The notes under the pieces are model-generated. The model was not told where the DNA came from. It worked only from the letters and a program-made list of their open reading frames with translations, and did no database searches. Positions 26,833 to 37,750 of a stretch of DNA of 64,000 nucleotides are shown in pieces; positions within the stretch are counted from its first letter, which is position 1; each line of letters opens with the position of its first letter. Both the position numbers and the translations under genes were made by a program. Source of the DNA: Nocardioides albertanoniae. Its GTDB lineage: Bacteria; Actinomycetota; Actinomycetes; Propionibacteriales; Nocardioidaceae. The DNA lies in NCBI RefSeq assembly GCF_006716315.1, contig NZ_VFOV01000001.1, positions 1,160,501 through 1,224,500 on the forward strand, given 5' to 3'.

Positions 26833-27587
26833 CAGGCGACCTCCGTCCCGTGCTGGTCGCCTCGGGGTCCGCTTCGGCCCGAATACTCCACGCTCCCGGC
26901 GGTCAGCCGGAAGTACGCCTCCTCGAGCGACCCGTGACCGGCGACGAACGAGGCCATCGAGGAGTCCGCGAGCAGTCGGCCCCGGCCCATCACGACCAGG
27001 TGGTCGGCGGTCTGCTGCATCTCGCTCATCAGGTGGCTGGAAACGAGCACCGTTCGCCCCTCCGCGGCGAGCGACCTCAGCAGCTGGCGGATCCACAGCA
27101 CCCCGTCGGGGTCGAGACCGTTGACCGGCTCGTCGAAGAGCATGACGCGCGGGTCGCCCAGCAGCACGCCCGCGATCCCGAGCCGCTGGCTCATCCCGAG
27201 CGACAGGTTGCCGGCCCGTCGCCGGGCGACCCCGGCCAGGCCGACCCGCTCGAGCACCTCGTCGACCCGGGCCACCGGGATCGAGTTGCTCCGCGCCATC
27301 GCCACCAGATGCGTACGCAGCCGGCGACCGGGGTGCGCCGCCTTGGCGTCCAGCAGTGCGCCTACCTCGCGCAGCGGACGCCGCAGCGAGACGTAGGGGC
27401 GGCCGTCGATGGTGGCGGTGCCCGACGTCGGCCGGTCCAGGCCGAGGATCATCCGCATCGTCGTGGACTTGCCGGCGCCGTTGGGGCCGAGGAACCCGGT
27501 GACGCGCCCGGGCTCTATCTGCAGGGTGAGATCGTCGACCGCGGTGGTCGCCCCGTATCTCTTGGTCAGGTGGTCCAGAGTGATCAT
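26832..27587 (-). CDS. ABC transporter ATP-binding protein
   Basis: A 251-residue ATPase with Walker A GPNGAGKSTT, Q loop, signature NLSLGMSQRLGIA, Walker B VMLFDEPVNGLD and the switch His in VSSHLMSEM. LGMSQR replaces the canonical LSGGQ, as is usual in exporters of the bacitracin or lantibiotic type. It starts at ATG 27587 and is followed by the permease with a 1-bp overlap. Substrate is unknown. The tail after residue 225 (SVEYSGRSGPRGDQHGTE) is variable. Confidence 0.92.
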   Translation of the reverse strand: MITLDHLTKRYGATTAVDDLTLQIEPGRVTGFLGPNGAGKSTTMRMILGLDRPTSGTATIDGRPYVSLRRPLREVGALLDAKAAHPGRRLRTHLVAMARSNSIPVARVDEVLERVGLAGVARRRAGNLSLGMSQRLGIAGVLLGDPRVMLFDEPVNGLDPDGVLWIRQLLRSLAAEGRTVLVSSHLMSEMQQTADHLVVMGRGRLLADSSMASFVAGHGSLEEAYFRLTAGSVEYSGRSGPRGDQHGTEVA

Positions 27588-27633
27588 GCGTCGAACCTAG
27601 GGACGCGCGCGGTCGCGCACAGTGGCCGAAAAG

Positions 27634-27671
27634 CAGCCGTCCCTACCGACGAAAGTCGGTAGGGACGGCTG
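27634..27671 (-). terminator. Strong hairpin after the LCP gene
   Basis: A perfect 17-bp stem (CAGCCGTCCCTACCGAC and complement) closes on a GAAA loop, 17 bp after the stop of the minus-strand LCP gene. It separates that gene from the ABC operon downstream on the same strand. Confidence 0.85.
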
Positions 27672-27687
27672 TGGTGTGAGGCGAGGA

Positions 27688-29055
27688 TCAGCCGGTGACG
27701 CTCTTCGGCAGACCGGTCGGGGTGCAGATGTCGCCCGGCATCTGGTCGACGCTGTCTTCCTTGATGTGACCGAACATCGTCAGCGCACGTTCGCGGTCCC
27801 ACTCGGTGCTCATGCCGACGATCGGCACACCGCAGGTCTTCGCGGAGCCACCGGCGAGCGCCTTGAACGCCCACGCGAACTTCGCGCCACCGATGACGCT
27901 CATGCCCTTGCCGACCTTGAGGCCCTCGGCGCCCTTGCCCATCTCGGCGAGCTTGAACGGGTTGAGGACGGTGGTCGGGTCGGTCATCTTCTTCCCGATG
28001 CCGGAGATGACCTCGGTCTGGTTGACGCCTCGCGCCAGGTCTCCGGTGCTCTCCACGTGGCGCGAGCGCGCGTAGGCCAGCGCGGTCGCGCCGTCGGCGT
28101 CCTGGCAGCCCTTCTTGACGTCGAGGCCGGCCAGGTCGTCCTTCATGTTCTGCTTCGGGCAGATCTCGACGCCGCCGACGCCGTCGACCAGCCGGGCGAG
28201 GCCGCCCATGCCGATCTCGACGTAGCCGTCGATGCGTACGCCGGTGTTCTGCTCGATCGTCTGGGTCAGCAGCTCGGGGCCGCCGTAGGCGAAGGCTGAG
28301 TTGATCTTGGTCTTGCCGTGGCCGGGGATGTCGACGGGAGAGTCACGCGGGATGGTGACCACGATCGTCTTGCCGGCACCGGTGTGCATCAGCTTGATCG
28401 TGTCGGTGCGGCTGCCGGCGGCGTCGCCGGTGTGCAGCTTGTTCTTCTCCGCCTTGGTCAGGCCTTCGCGGGAGTCGCTGGCCACGATGAGGTAGGTGGT
28501 GCCGGGCTGGTCGGCGGGCCGCTCGCCGGCGGTCGGCTCGTAGGGCACCTTGTCGACCTTGTTCCACGCGCTGATGCCGATCCATGCGATCGCGCCGACC
28601 AGGATCAGCACCGGGATCATCAAGATGGCGACGAACCGGCGGAACGGGTGCCGCTTCTTCGGCCGGGGGCCACGCCCACCGCGGCCCCCGCGGCCGCCGT
28701 AGCCATCGCCCGGGCCGCCGTAGCCCCCGTTGCCGCCGCCGTACTCGCTCGGCTGGCTCCAACCGCCCTGCTGCCCATAGCCCTGTTGCGGATAACCCTG
28801 TTGCCCGTAGCCCTGGTTGTAGCCCTGGTCGTAGCCGGGCGTGGGCGCGATCTGCCCAGGCTGCGGCAGCGGGCGGTCATAACCGCCACGCGGCGGTGCA
28901 GGGGGAGGCGCACCTCGATCGGGGCGCTGGGCCGTCGGCATGACGTTGGTCTGCTCTGGCCCGTTGGGCGGAGCAGACTGACCACGGCCATACGCCCACC
29001 CGTACTGCTGTGCCCGGGGGTCGTCAGGGTTGCCTGGTCGGCGGGGATTAGGCAT
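27688..29055 (-). CDS. LytR-CpsA-Psr family protein with Tyr/Gln/Gly-rich N-terminus
   Basis: A 455-residue wall-polymer ligase. The first 120 residues are a low-complexity cytoplasmic tail with repeated QGY, GQQGYP and YGGRGG stretches, then a basic RPKKRHPFRR stop and one transmembrane helix (about 140-160). The LCP domain follows (YLIVASDSREG, TIPRDSPVDIPGHGKTKINS, ARSRHVESTGDLARG). The tail resembles intrinsically disordered regions that may help localise the protein; that is an inference. It is divergent from another LCP gene at 29235, with 179 bp between the starts. Confidence 0.92.
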   Translation of the reverse strand: MPNPRRPGNPDDPRAQQYGWAYGRGQSAPPNGPEQTNVMPTAQRPDRGAPPPAPPRGGYDRPLPQPGQIAPTPGYDQGYNQGYGQQGYPQQGYGQQGGWSQPSEYGGGNGGYGGPGDGYGGRGGRGGRGPRPKKRHPFRRFVAILMIPVLILVGAIAWIGISAWNKVDKVPYEPTAGERPADQPGTTYLIVASDSREGLTKAEKNKLHTGDAAGSRTDTIKLMHTGAGKTIVVTIPRDSPVDIPGHGKTKINSAFAYGGPELLTQTIEQNTGVRIDGYVEIGMGGLARLVDGVGGVEICPKQNMKDDLAGLDVKKGCQDADGATALAYARSRHVESTGDLARGVNQTEVISGIGKKMTDPTTVLNPFKLAEMGKGAEGLKVGKGMSVIGGAKFAWAFKALAGGSAKTCGVPIVGMSTEWDRERALTMFGHIKEDSVDQMPGDICTPTGLPKSVTG

Positions 29056-29234
29056 GCGCTCAAAGGTACCGTGCCGCGCCGGTAGAGTTAGACGGCGCGT
29101 CGCACCACCGTGTTACCTGTGTGACTGGTGATACTGACGGGGCAACCCCTTTCGCCTGGTCGGCCCCTCGCCCGGTTAAAACTGTCCGGTAAGAGACCTG
29201 CCTGGTAAAGAAGAACTTCCCCGAGGGACCTGTG

Positions 29235-30758
29235 ATGGCTGACCAGAACTACCGGCCCCAACGTACGGCCGCAGAACGCGCCTCTCGCGTGCGGTTCCGC
29301 CGTGCGATGGCGCTGCTGCTGATCACACTGCTCCTGCCCGGCTCGGCCCAGCTCGTCGCCGGCAACCGCAGGGTCGGCCGGATCGCGATCTGGACCGTCC
29401 TCGGCCTCGGCGTCACCGCCGGGCTGGTCTTCCTCATCTCCCTGCTCTGGCACGGCCTGGTCTTCCGGCTCGGCACGACCCCGTGGCTGCTCGGTCTCTT
29501 CCGGCTCGCGCTGATCGCCGGCGCCATCGCCTGGGCCGCGCTCTTCGTCGACGCCTGGCGCCTGGGCCGGCCGCTCGAGCTCGACCTCAAGCAGCGCCGC
29601 ATCGTGGTCGCGATCAACGGCGCGCTGGCGTTCTCGGTGGCCGCGACCATGATCTTCGGCGCCCACCTGGTCGGCGTGCACAAGGGCATGGTCGAGGCGA
29701 TCTTCTCCGGCGCCGAGGCCGCCGAGGCCCACAACGGCCGCTTCAACGTGCTGCTCGCGGGTGCCGACGGCGACAGCGGCAAGACCCGCTGGGGGCTGCG
29801 GCCCGACTCGCTCACGGTCGCCTCCATCGACGCCGTCACCGGACGCACCGTGCTGATCGGCCTGCCTCGCAACATGCAGAACTTCACCTTCGACGACGGT
29901 TCGCCGATGGACAAGAAGTTCCCGCGTGGGTTCGACTGCGACGGCTGCTACCTCAACGGCGTGAGCACCTGGGCGGAGGACCACAAGGACCTCTACAAGG
30001 ACGAGGACAAGCCCGGCATGGCCGCCACCATCGACGCGGTCGAGGGCATCACCGACCTGCAGATCAGCTACTACGCGATGGTCGACCTCGACGGCTTCCA
30101 GAAGATCGTCGACGCCATCGGCGGGGTCACCATGAACGTACGCCAGCCGATCCCGGTCGGCATCCCGTCCGACAAGTTCTATACCCATATCCAGCCCGGC
30201 ACGAAGAAGCTCGACGGCTGGGAGACGCTCTGGTACGCCCGAGCCCGCCACGACTCCGACGACTACTCCCGGATGGCCCGTCAGAAGTGCGTCATGAACG
30301 CGATCCTGGAGCAGACCAGTCCCGCCGACGTCGTACGCCACTACCAGGACGTCGCGAAGGCGACCGGCTCCACGATCACCACCACCGTGCCGCCGAGCGA
30401 GATCGAGCGCTTCTCCGCGCTGGCGCTGAAGGCCAAGTCGCAGAAGATCTCGACGCTCTCGCTGGTGCCGCCGCTGGTGGACAGTGCCGACCCCGACATG
30501 TCCGAGGTGCACGGCCTGGTGCACGACGCGGTGAAGAAGGCCACACCGAAGAAGGAAGAGGTCTTCGAGGAGCCGGGTGGCGGCGACGACGGCGAGACCA
30601 AGGCACCCGCGAAGAACGACGGTGTCAAGGCGCAGGCCACCGGCGGCTCGAAGGCCGACGGCTCCGACGACGACAGCCCCGTCACCGGCGGAGCGAAGGG
30701 ATCGCGCAACAAGGGCTACCAGGCCAACGAGACCGACGACCTCGCCTCGGCGTGCTGA
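29235..30758 (+). CDS. LytR-CpsA-Psr family protein, multi-spanning variant
   Basis: A 507-residue LCP protein. Unlike the other two in the window it has about four hydrophobic segments before the LCP domain (about 30-50, 55-80, 85-110 and 125-150). The domain contains NVLLAGADGDSGKTRWGLRP, IGLPRNMQNF, KKFPRGFDCDGCYLNG with two Cys, and ARARHDSDDYSRMARQKCVM. The active-site Arg of LPRN and the Arg pairs look kept. The last 80 residues are Lys/Asp/Gly-rich and probably disordered. It precedes the galactan glycosyltransferase genes and so is the best candidate for attaching that polymer to peptidoglycan. Confidence 0.92.
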   Translation: MADQNYRPQRTAAERASRVRFRRAMALLLITLLLPGSAQLVAGNRRVGRIAIWTVLGLGVTAGLVFLISLLWHGLVFRLGTTPWLLGLFRLALIAGAIAWAALFVDAWRLGRPLELDLKQRRIVVAINGALAFSVAATMIFGAHLVGVHKGMVEAIFSGAEAAEAHNGRFNVLLAGADGDSGKTRWGLRPDSLTVASIDAVTGRTVLIGLPRNMQNFTFDDGSPMDKKFPRGFDCDGCYLNGVSTWAEDHKDLYKDEDKPGMAATIDAVEGITDLQISYYAMVDLDGFQKIVDAIGGVTMNVRQPIPVGIPSDKFYTHIQPGTKKLDGWETLWYARARHDSDDYSRMARQKCVMNAILEQTSPADVVRHYQDVAKATGSTITTTVPPSEIERFSALALKAKSQKISTLSLVPPLVDSADPDMSEVHGLVHDAVKKATPKKEEVFEEPGGGDDGETKAPAKNDGVKAQATGGSKADGSDDDSPVTGGAKGSRNKGYQANETDDLASAC

Positions 30759-30820
30759 ACAGCACGTTAACGAGGCGTCACATGGGCCCGCTGATTCCCG
30801 GGAACCCCCGAGGTCGCGGC

Positions 30821-30826
30821 TAGTCT
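30821..30826 (+). promoter_or_regulatory. -10 element of the first GT2 gene
   Basis: TAGTCT lies 6 nt before the GTG at 30833, and no Shine-Dalgarno is seen, consistent with a leaderless transcript for the galactan gene cluster. Confidence 0.45.
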
Positions 30827-30832
30827 GGAACC

Positions 30833-31756
30833 GTGCCAGGGAGCAAACGTGTCGCCGCCGTCGTGGTGACCTTCAACCGTCTCGAGCTGCTGCAGCCTCT
30901 GCTGGAGCGGCTCGACGTGGTCGCCGACCTCGATGAGGTCATCGTCATCGACAACGCCTCCACCGACGGCACCTCCCAGTGGCTCGCCGATCTCGACGGC
31001 GCGGCGCGGAGCGTTCCGGTGCTCGCGCACACCCTCGAACGCAACAGCGGCGGCGCCGGCGGTTTCCACGACGGCCTCGAGCTGGCGATCGAGCGTGGCG
31101 CCGACCTGGTCTGGCTGATGGACGACGACGGCATGCCCGACCCCGAGTGCCTGGCTCTGCTGCTCAAGCAGACCGATCTCGACTTCTGGGGCCCGCTGGT
31201 GGTCGACGAGGGCGACCCCGGTCGTCTCGTGTTCCCGATCCGGCTCCCGGGCCGCTCCAAGGTCGTGCACCAGCTGCACGATGTCGAGCAGGCCGCCACC
31301 GACGGTCTGATCAAGGACATCGTGATCCCGTTCAACGGCGTGCTGGTCACCCGTGACCTCGTCGAGCGGATCGGCTACCCGCGTGCGGAGTTCTTCATCT
31401 GGGGCGACGACCACGAGTACCGGCTCCGGGCCGAGCGTGCCGGGGCGCGGATCGCGACCGTCGTCGGCGCCCAGGTGCGCCACCCGGCCGTGGGTGATCT
31501 CGGCACCCCGATGGCGTGGGGGAGAGCGACGTACAACCACACGCCCAGCGACCTGAAGCACTACTGCATGGCGCGCAACAACCTGCTCAACCTGCGCGAC
31601 TACCGAGGGTGGCCCTTCGCTTTGGCTTTCGTGGCGAAGACCCTATGGTTCTACCTGCTCACCAAGCCCCAGCCGAGCCGGATCTGGCTGTCGATGCAGG
31701 CATGGCGAGCAGCCATCCGGGGGGACTTCAGTGGACACGAGAGGTTCCTTCGTTGA
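30833..31756 (+). CDS. GT2 glycosyltransferase, GlfT1-like
   Basis: A 307-residue GT-A fold enzyme. Motifs are VVVTFNRLELL, IDNASTDGTS, the nucleotide-sugar DXD region LVWLMDDDGMPDPE, and a catalytic-base region FFIWGDDHEYRLRAERAG. The NSGGAGGFHDGLELA segment, RLVFPIRLPG and HYCMARNNLLN resemble mycobacterial GlfT1 (Rv3782), which adds the first galactofuranose residues to the linker lipid. It is encoded with UDP-galactopyranose mutase and a GlfT2-like enzyme, which supports a galactan role. The 3' end overlaps the next gene by 4 bp (TTGA). Confidence 0.85.
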   Translation: MPGSKRVAAVVVTFNRLELLQPLLERLDVVADLDEVIVIDNASTDGTSQWLADLDGAARSVPVLAHTLERNSGGAGGFHDGLELAIERGADLVWLMDDDGMPDPECLALLLKQTDLDFWGPLVVDEGDPGRLVFPIRLPGRSKVVHQLHDVEQAATDGLIKDIVIPFNGVLVTRDLVERIGYPRAEFFIWGDDHEYRLRAERAGARIATVVGAQVRHPAVGDLGTPMAWGRATYNHTPSDLKHYCMARNNLLNLRDYRGWPFALAFVAKTLWFYLLTKPQPSRIWLSMQAWRAAIRGDFSGHERFLR

Positions 31757-32670
31757 GCACCACCCGTGAGACGGTCGCGATCGTCGTCGTCACCTACAAC
31801 CGCGCCGACATGCTGCGCGGGCTGCTCGACGGGCTCACCAAGCTCGACCAGCCCGCCGACGCCGTCATCGTGGTCAACAACGCGTCGACCGACCACACCA
31901 GCCAGGTGCTCGCCGAGGCGATCACGCCCAACCTCCAGGTCATCGACAGCCCGGAGAACCTCGGCGGAGCCGGCGGCTTCCACCTCGGCTCCAAGGCCGC
32001 GGTCGAGCAGGGCTGGGACCGCCTCTACCTGATCGACGACGACGTCGTCCCCGCCCACGACTGCCTCGAGGTGCTGCTCGCGCAGGACGAGGACTGCCTC
32101 TTCTCCGTACGCGAGGACCGCAACGGCAACCTGATCGAGCTGGCGGCCCTGAAGTTCGACCTGCGCAACCCGCTGGCGATCAAGCCCAAGACCGCCTCGG
32201 TCATGGACACCTACCCGACCCGGGAGGCCATGCCCGAGCGGGTGCCGGTGGAGAACGTCGCCTTCGAGGGCTTCATGATCCGCCGCACCGTCCTGGAGGA
32301 GATCGGGCTCCCCGACCCCTCCTACTTCATCTTCTACGACGACGTGGACCTGGCCATCCGGGCCCGCCGCGCCGGGCGCACGATCTGGGCCCAGCGCGAC
32401 GCGGTGCTCGTGCGGCAGCTCGACTTCAGCCAGCAGCACGACCTGGCCGGCTGGAAGGGCTTCTACATGTATCGCAACCTGTTCGTCGTTCACCTCCGCT
32501 ACGGCGAGAACGTCCTCGTACGTCTCAAGCCCTGGCTCATCACCGCGGCTGTGGTCCTCCTCAGCCCGCTGCGTGGCGGCAAGCACGAAGCCGTCAACGT
32601 GATCAAGGCGCTGTTCGCGGCGCGGGGCATGCGCACCCCGTCGAGATCCAGCACCGTCCCGTCTGCCTGA
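31753..32670 (+). CDS. GT2 glycosyltransferase
   Basis: A 305-residue relative of the preceding enzyme, starting at a TTG that overlaps its stop codon. It has IVVVTYNRADMLRGLLDG, VNNASTDHTS, LGGAGGFHLGSKAAVE, the DXD in RLYLIDDDVVPAHD, and a YFIFYDDVDLAIRARRAG block. A hydrophobic stretch near 255-275 may contact the membrane. It probably elongates the same galactofuranose or related wall glycan. Which of the two is the true GlfT1 counterpart is not decided by sequence alone; I favour the upstream gene. Confidence 0.85.
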   Translation: MSTTRETVAIVVVTYNRADMLRGLLDGLTKLDQPADAVIVVNNASTDHTSQVLAEAITPNLQVIDSPENLGGAGGFHLGSKAAVEQGWDRLYLIDDDVVPAHDCLEVLLAQDEDCLFSVREDRNGNLIELAALKFDLRNPLAIKPKTASVMDTYPTREAMPERVPVENVAFEGFMIRRTVLEEIGLPDPSYFIFYDDVDLAIRARRAGRTIWAQRDAVLVRQLDFSQQHDLAGWKGFYMYRNLFVVHLRYGENVLVRLKPWLITAAVVLLSPLRGGKHEAVNVIKALFAARGMRTPSRSSTVPSA

Positions 32671-32675
32671 CCCAT

Positions 32676-32701
32676 TCCCTACCAACAGTCCCTACCAACA
32701 G
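32676..32701 (+). repeat. 13-bp tandem duplication upstream of glf
   Basis: TCCCTACCAACAG is repeated twice directly, just before the TAGACT -10 of glf, in the position expected for the -35 region. It may be a doubled regulator site or a slippage product. Confidence 0.6.
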
Positions 32702-32706
32702 AGACC

Positions 32707-32712
32707 TAGACT
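32707..32712 (+). promoter_or_regulatory. -10 element of glf
   Basis: TAGACT stands 8 nt before the GTG of glf, identical in sequence and spacing to the element before glmU. Confidence 0.5.
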
Positions 32713-32714
32713 GA

Positions 32715-35921
<3,207 letters not shown>

Positions 35922-35938
<17 letters not shown>

Positions 35939-36821
35939 TGAACGCCCCGTACGCGTCGTCGACGCGCCGCTGGCACCGCCGGCGGAGAACCTCGGACTGC
36001 TCTCGGTCTTCAGGCGTCGCTATCTCCTCAAGCTGCTCGTGCAGCGGGAGATCAGCGGTCGCTATTCGAACTCGATCCTGGGCGTCTTCTGGTCCTACAT
36101 CAACCCGCTGACGCAGTTCTGCGTCTACTGGCTGTTCATGGGCAAGATCATGGGCGCCGACAAGGGGATGGACAACTACCCGGTCCACCTCTTCGCCGGC
36201 CTCGTGATCGTCCACTTCTTCACCGAGACCTTCGGCGCCGGCACGCGCTCGCTGCTCGGCAACAAGGGTCTGCTGAAGAAGATGGCGATGCCGAAGGAGA
36301 TGTTCCCGGTCGCCTCGATGCTGGTCTCGCTCTACCACCTGGTGCCGGCGACGATCATCTTGGTGGTCGTCTGCCTGCTCAGCGGGTGGAAGCCGACCTG
36401 GGAGGCGGTGCCGTCGCTGTTCCTCGCGCTCGGCATCGTGATGGCGCTGGGCACGGCTCTGGCGCTGGTCTTCAGCCTGGCCAACGTCTTCTTCCGTGAC
36501 TTCGGCAGCGCGGTCAACATCTTGACCAACTACATCCGCTTCGGTGTGCCGATGATGTACCCGTTCTCGATGATCGAGGGTGCTCTGGGCGACAAGTCCT
36601 GGATCTACCTGCTCAACCCGATCTCCGACGCGGTGCTGCTCTTCCAGCAGGCCTTCTGGGTCGGGGTCACCCCCAATCCGGAGAAGACCGCAGCCGAGCA
36701 CCTGCCCGAGCATCTGTGGCTGTTCGGCCTGGCCGCGTTCGGCGTCTCGCTGGTGCTCCTGGTGATCGGCCAGCTGATCTTCAGCAAGCACGAGAACAAG
36801 ATTCCGGAGCGACTGACATGA
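35922..36821 (+). CDS. wzm: Polysaccharide ABC exporter permease (Wzm)
   Basis: A 299-residue ABC-2 permease. It has six hydrophobic segments, the FWSYINPLTQFCVYWLFMGK stretch early and FRDFGSAVNILTNYIRFGVP in the middle, as in O-antigen or galactan exporters. It starts ATG within the 3' end of glfT2 and overlaps the ATPase gene by 4 bp (ATGA). In mycobacteria the equivalent pair (Rv3781/Rv3783) flips the lipid-linked galactan across the membrane, which I infer here too. Confidence 0.92.
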
Positions 36822-37615
36822 ACGCCGACTCGATCGTGGTGGACGGGGTCACGAAGAACTTCACGCTCCGCTACCACCGCAGCATCAAGGACATCACCGT
36901 CGCCAAGGCTAAGGGGCGGGCCGTGTCCAACACCTTCAAGGCCCTCGACGACGTCAGCTTCACCATCAAGCAGGGTGAGTCTGTCGGTCTGATGGGTCTC
37001 AACGGATCGGGCAAGTCGACGCTGCTGAAGCTGATCAGCGGCGTGATGCGCCCCGACCAGGGTGTGGTCAAGACCCGTGGCCAGATCGCGGGCCTGATCG
37101 CGACCGGTGCGGGCTTCCACCCGCAGCTCTCCGGTCGGGAGAACATCTTCCTCAACGCCGCGATCTACGGGCTCTCGGGCGAGGAGACCGCGGCGATCTA
37201 CGACGACGTGGTGAAGTTCGCCGAGCTCGGTGACCACCTCAACTCGCCGGTGGGCAACTACTCCTCGGGGCAGTACTCGCGGCTGGGCTTCTCGGTCGCC
37301 GTGCACATCGACTCCGACATCTTCCTCGCCGACGAGGTGCTCGCCGTCGGTGACAAGCCCTTCAAGAAGAAGTGCATGGAGAAGATGGAGGAGATCCGCG
37401 ACAGCGGCCGCACCGTGGTCTACGTCAGCCACGCTGCCGGTTCGGTCAAGCGGATGTGCGACCGGGTGATCTGCCTGGAGAAGGGGCGCCTGGTCTTCGA
37501 CGGCGACGTCGACGAGGGCATCGACTACCTCCACTACGGCGACGACGACGCCAAGGGGTCGGCGAGCCAGAAGAAGCTCGACGCCGCCGACAGCGCTCTC
37601 GGAGCCGAGGTCTGA
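36818..37615 (+). CDS. wzt: Polysaccharide ABC exporter ATPase (Wzt)
   Basis: A 265-residue ATPase of the polysaccharide export family. It shows Walker A GLNGSGKSTLL, the family-specific PQLSGRENIFLN, signature NYSSGQYSRLGFSVA, Walker B DIFLADEVLAVGD and YVSHAAGSVKRM. There is no added C-terminal carbohydrate-binding domain, so length control by such a domain is not expected; this matches exporters of galactan in mycobacteria. It is the last gene of the glf operon and is followed by a hairpin. Confidence 0.93.
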   Translation: MNADSIVVDGVTKNFTLRYHRSIKDITVAKAKGRAVSNTFKALDDVSFTIKQGESVGLMGLNGSGKSTLLKLISGVMRPDQGVVKTRGQIAGLIATGAGFHPQLSGRENIFLNAAIYGLSGEETAAIYDDVVKFAELGDHLNSPVGNYSSGQYSRLGFSVAVHIDSDIFLADEVLAVGDKPFKKKCMEKMEEIRDSGRTVVYVSHAAGSVKRMCDRVICLEKGRLVFDGDVDEGIDYLHYGDDDAKGSASQKKLDAADSALGAEV

Positions 37616-37618
37616 GAC

Positions 37619-37649
37619 GGCTGGCCTGCGGCGAAGTCGCAGGCCAGCC
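37619..37649 (+). terminator. Terminator of the galactan operon
   Basis: GGCTGGCCTGCG and CGCAGGCCAGCC form a perfect 12-bp stem around GCGAAGT, starting 4 bp after the wzt stop. Confidence 0.8.
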
Positions 37650-37750
37650 CTCGGGTAATTACAGGTTTGTAGTTCTTCGATAACCCTTCCGCCGGCTGTG
37701 GCGGATGTGAAAGATGTTCCCTGGTGTTACGAGACCAGGGGGATCCACGC

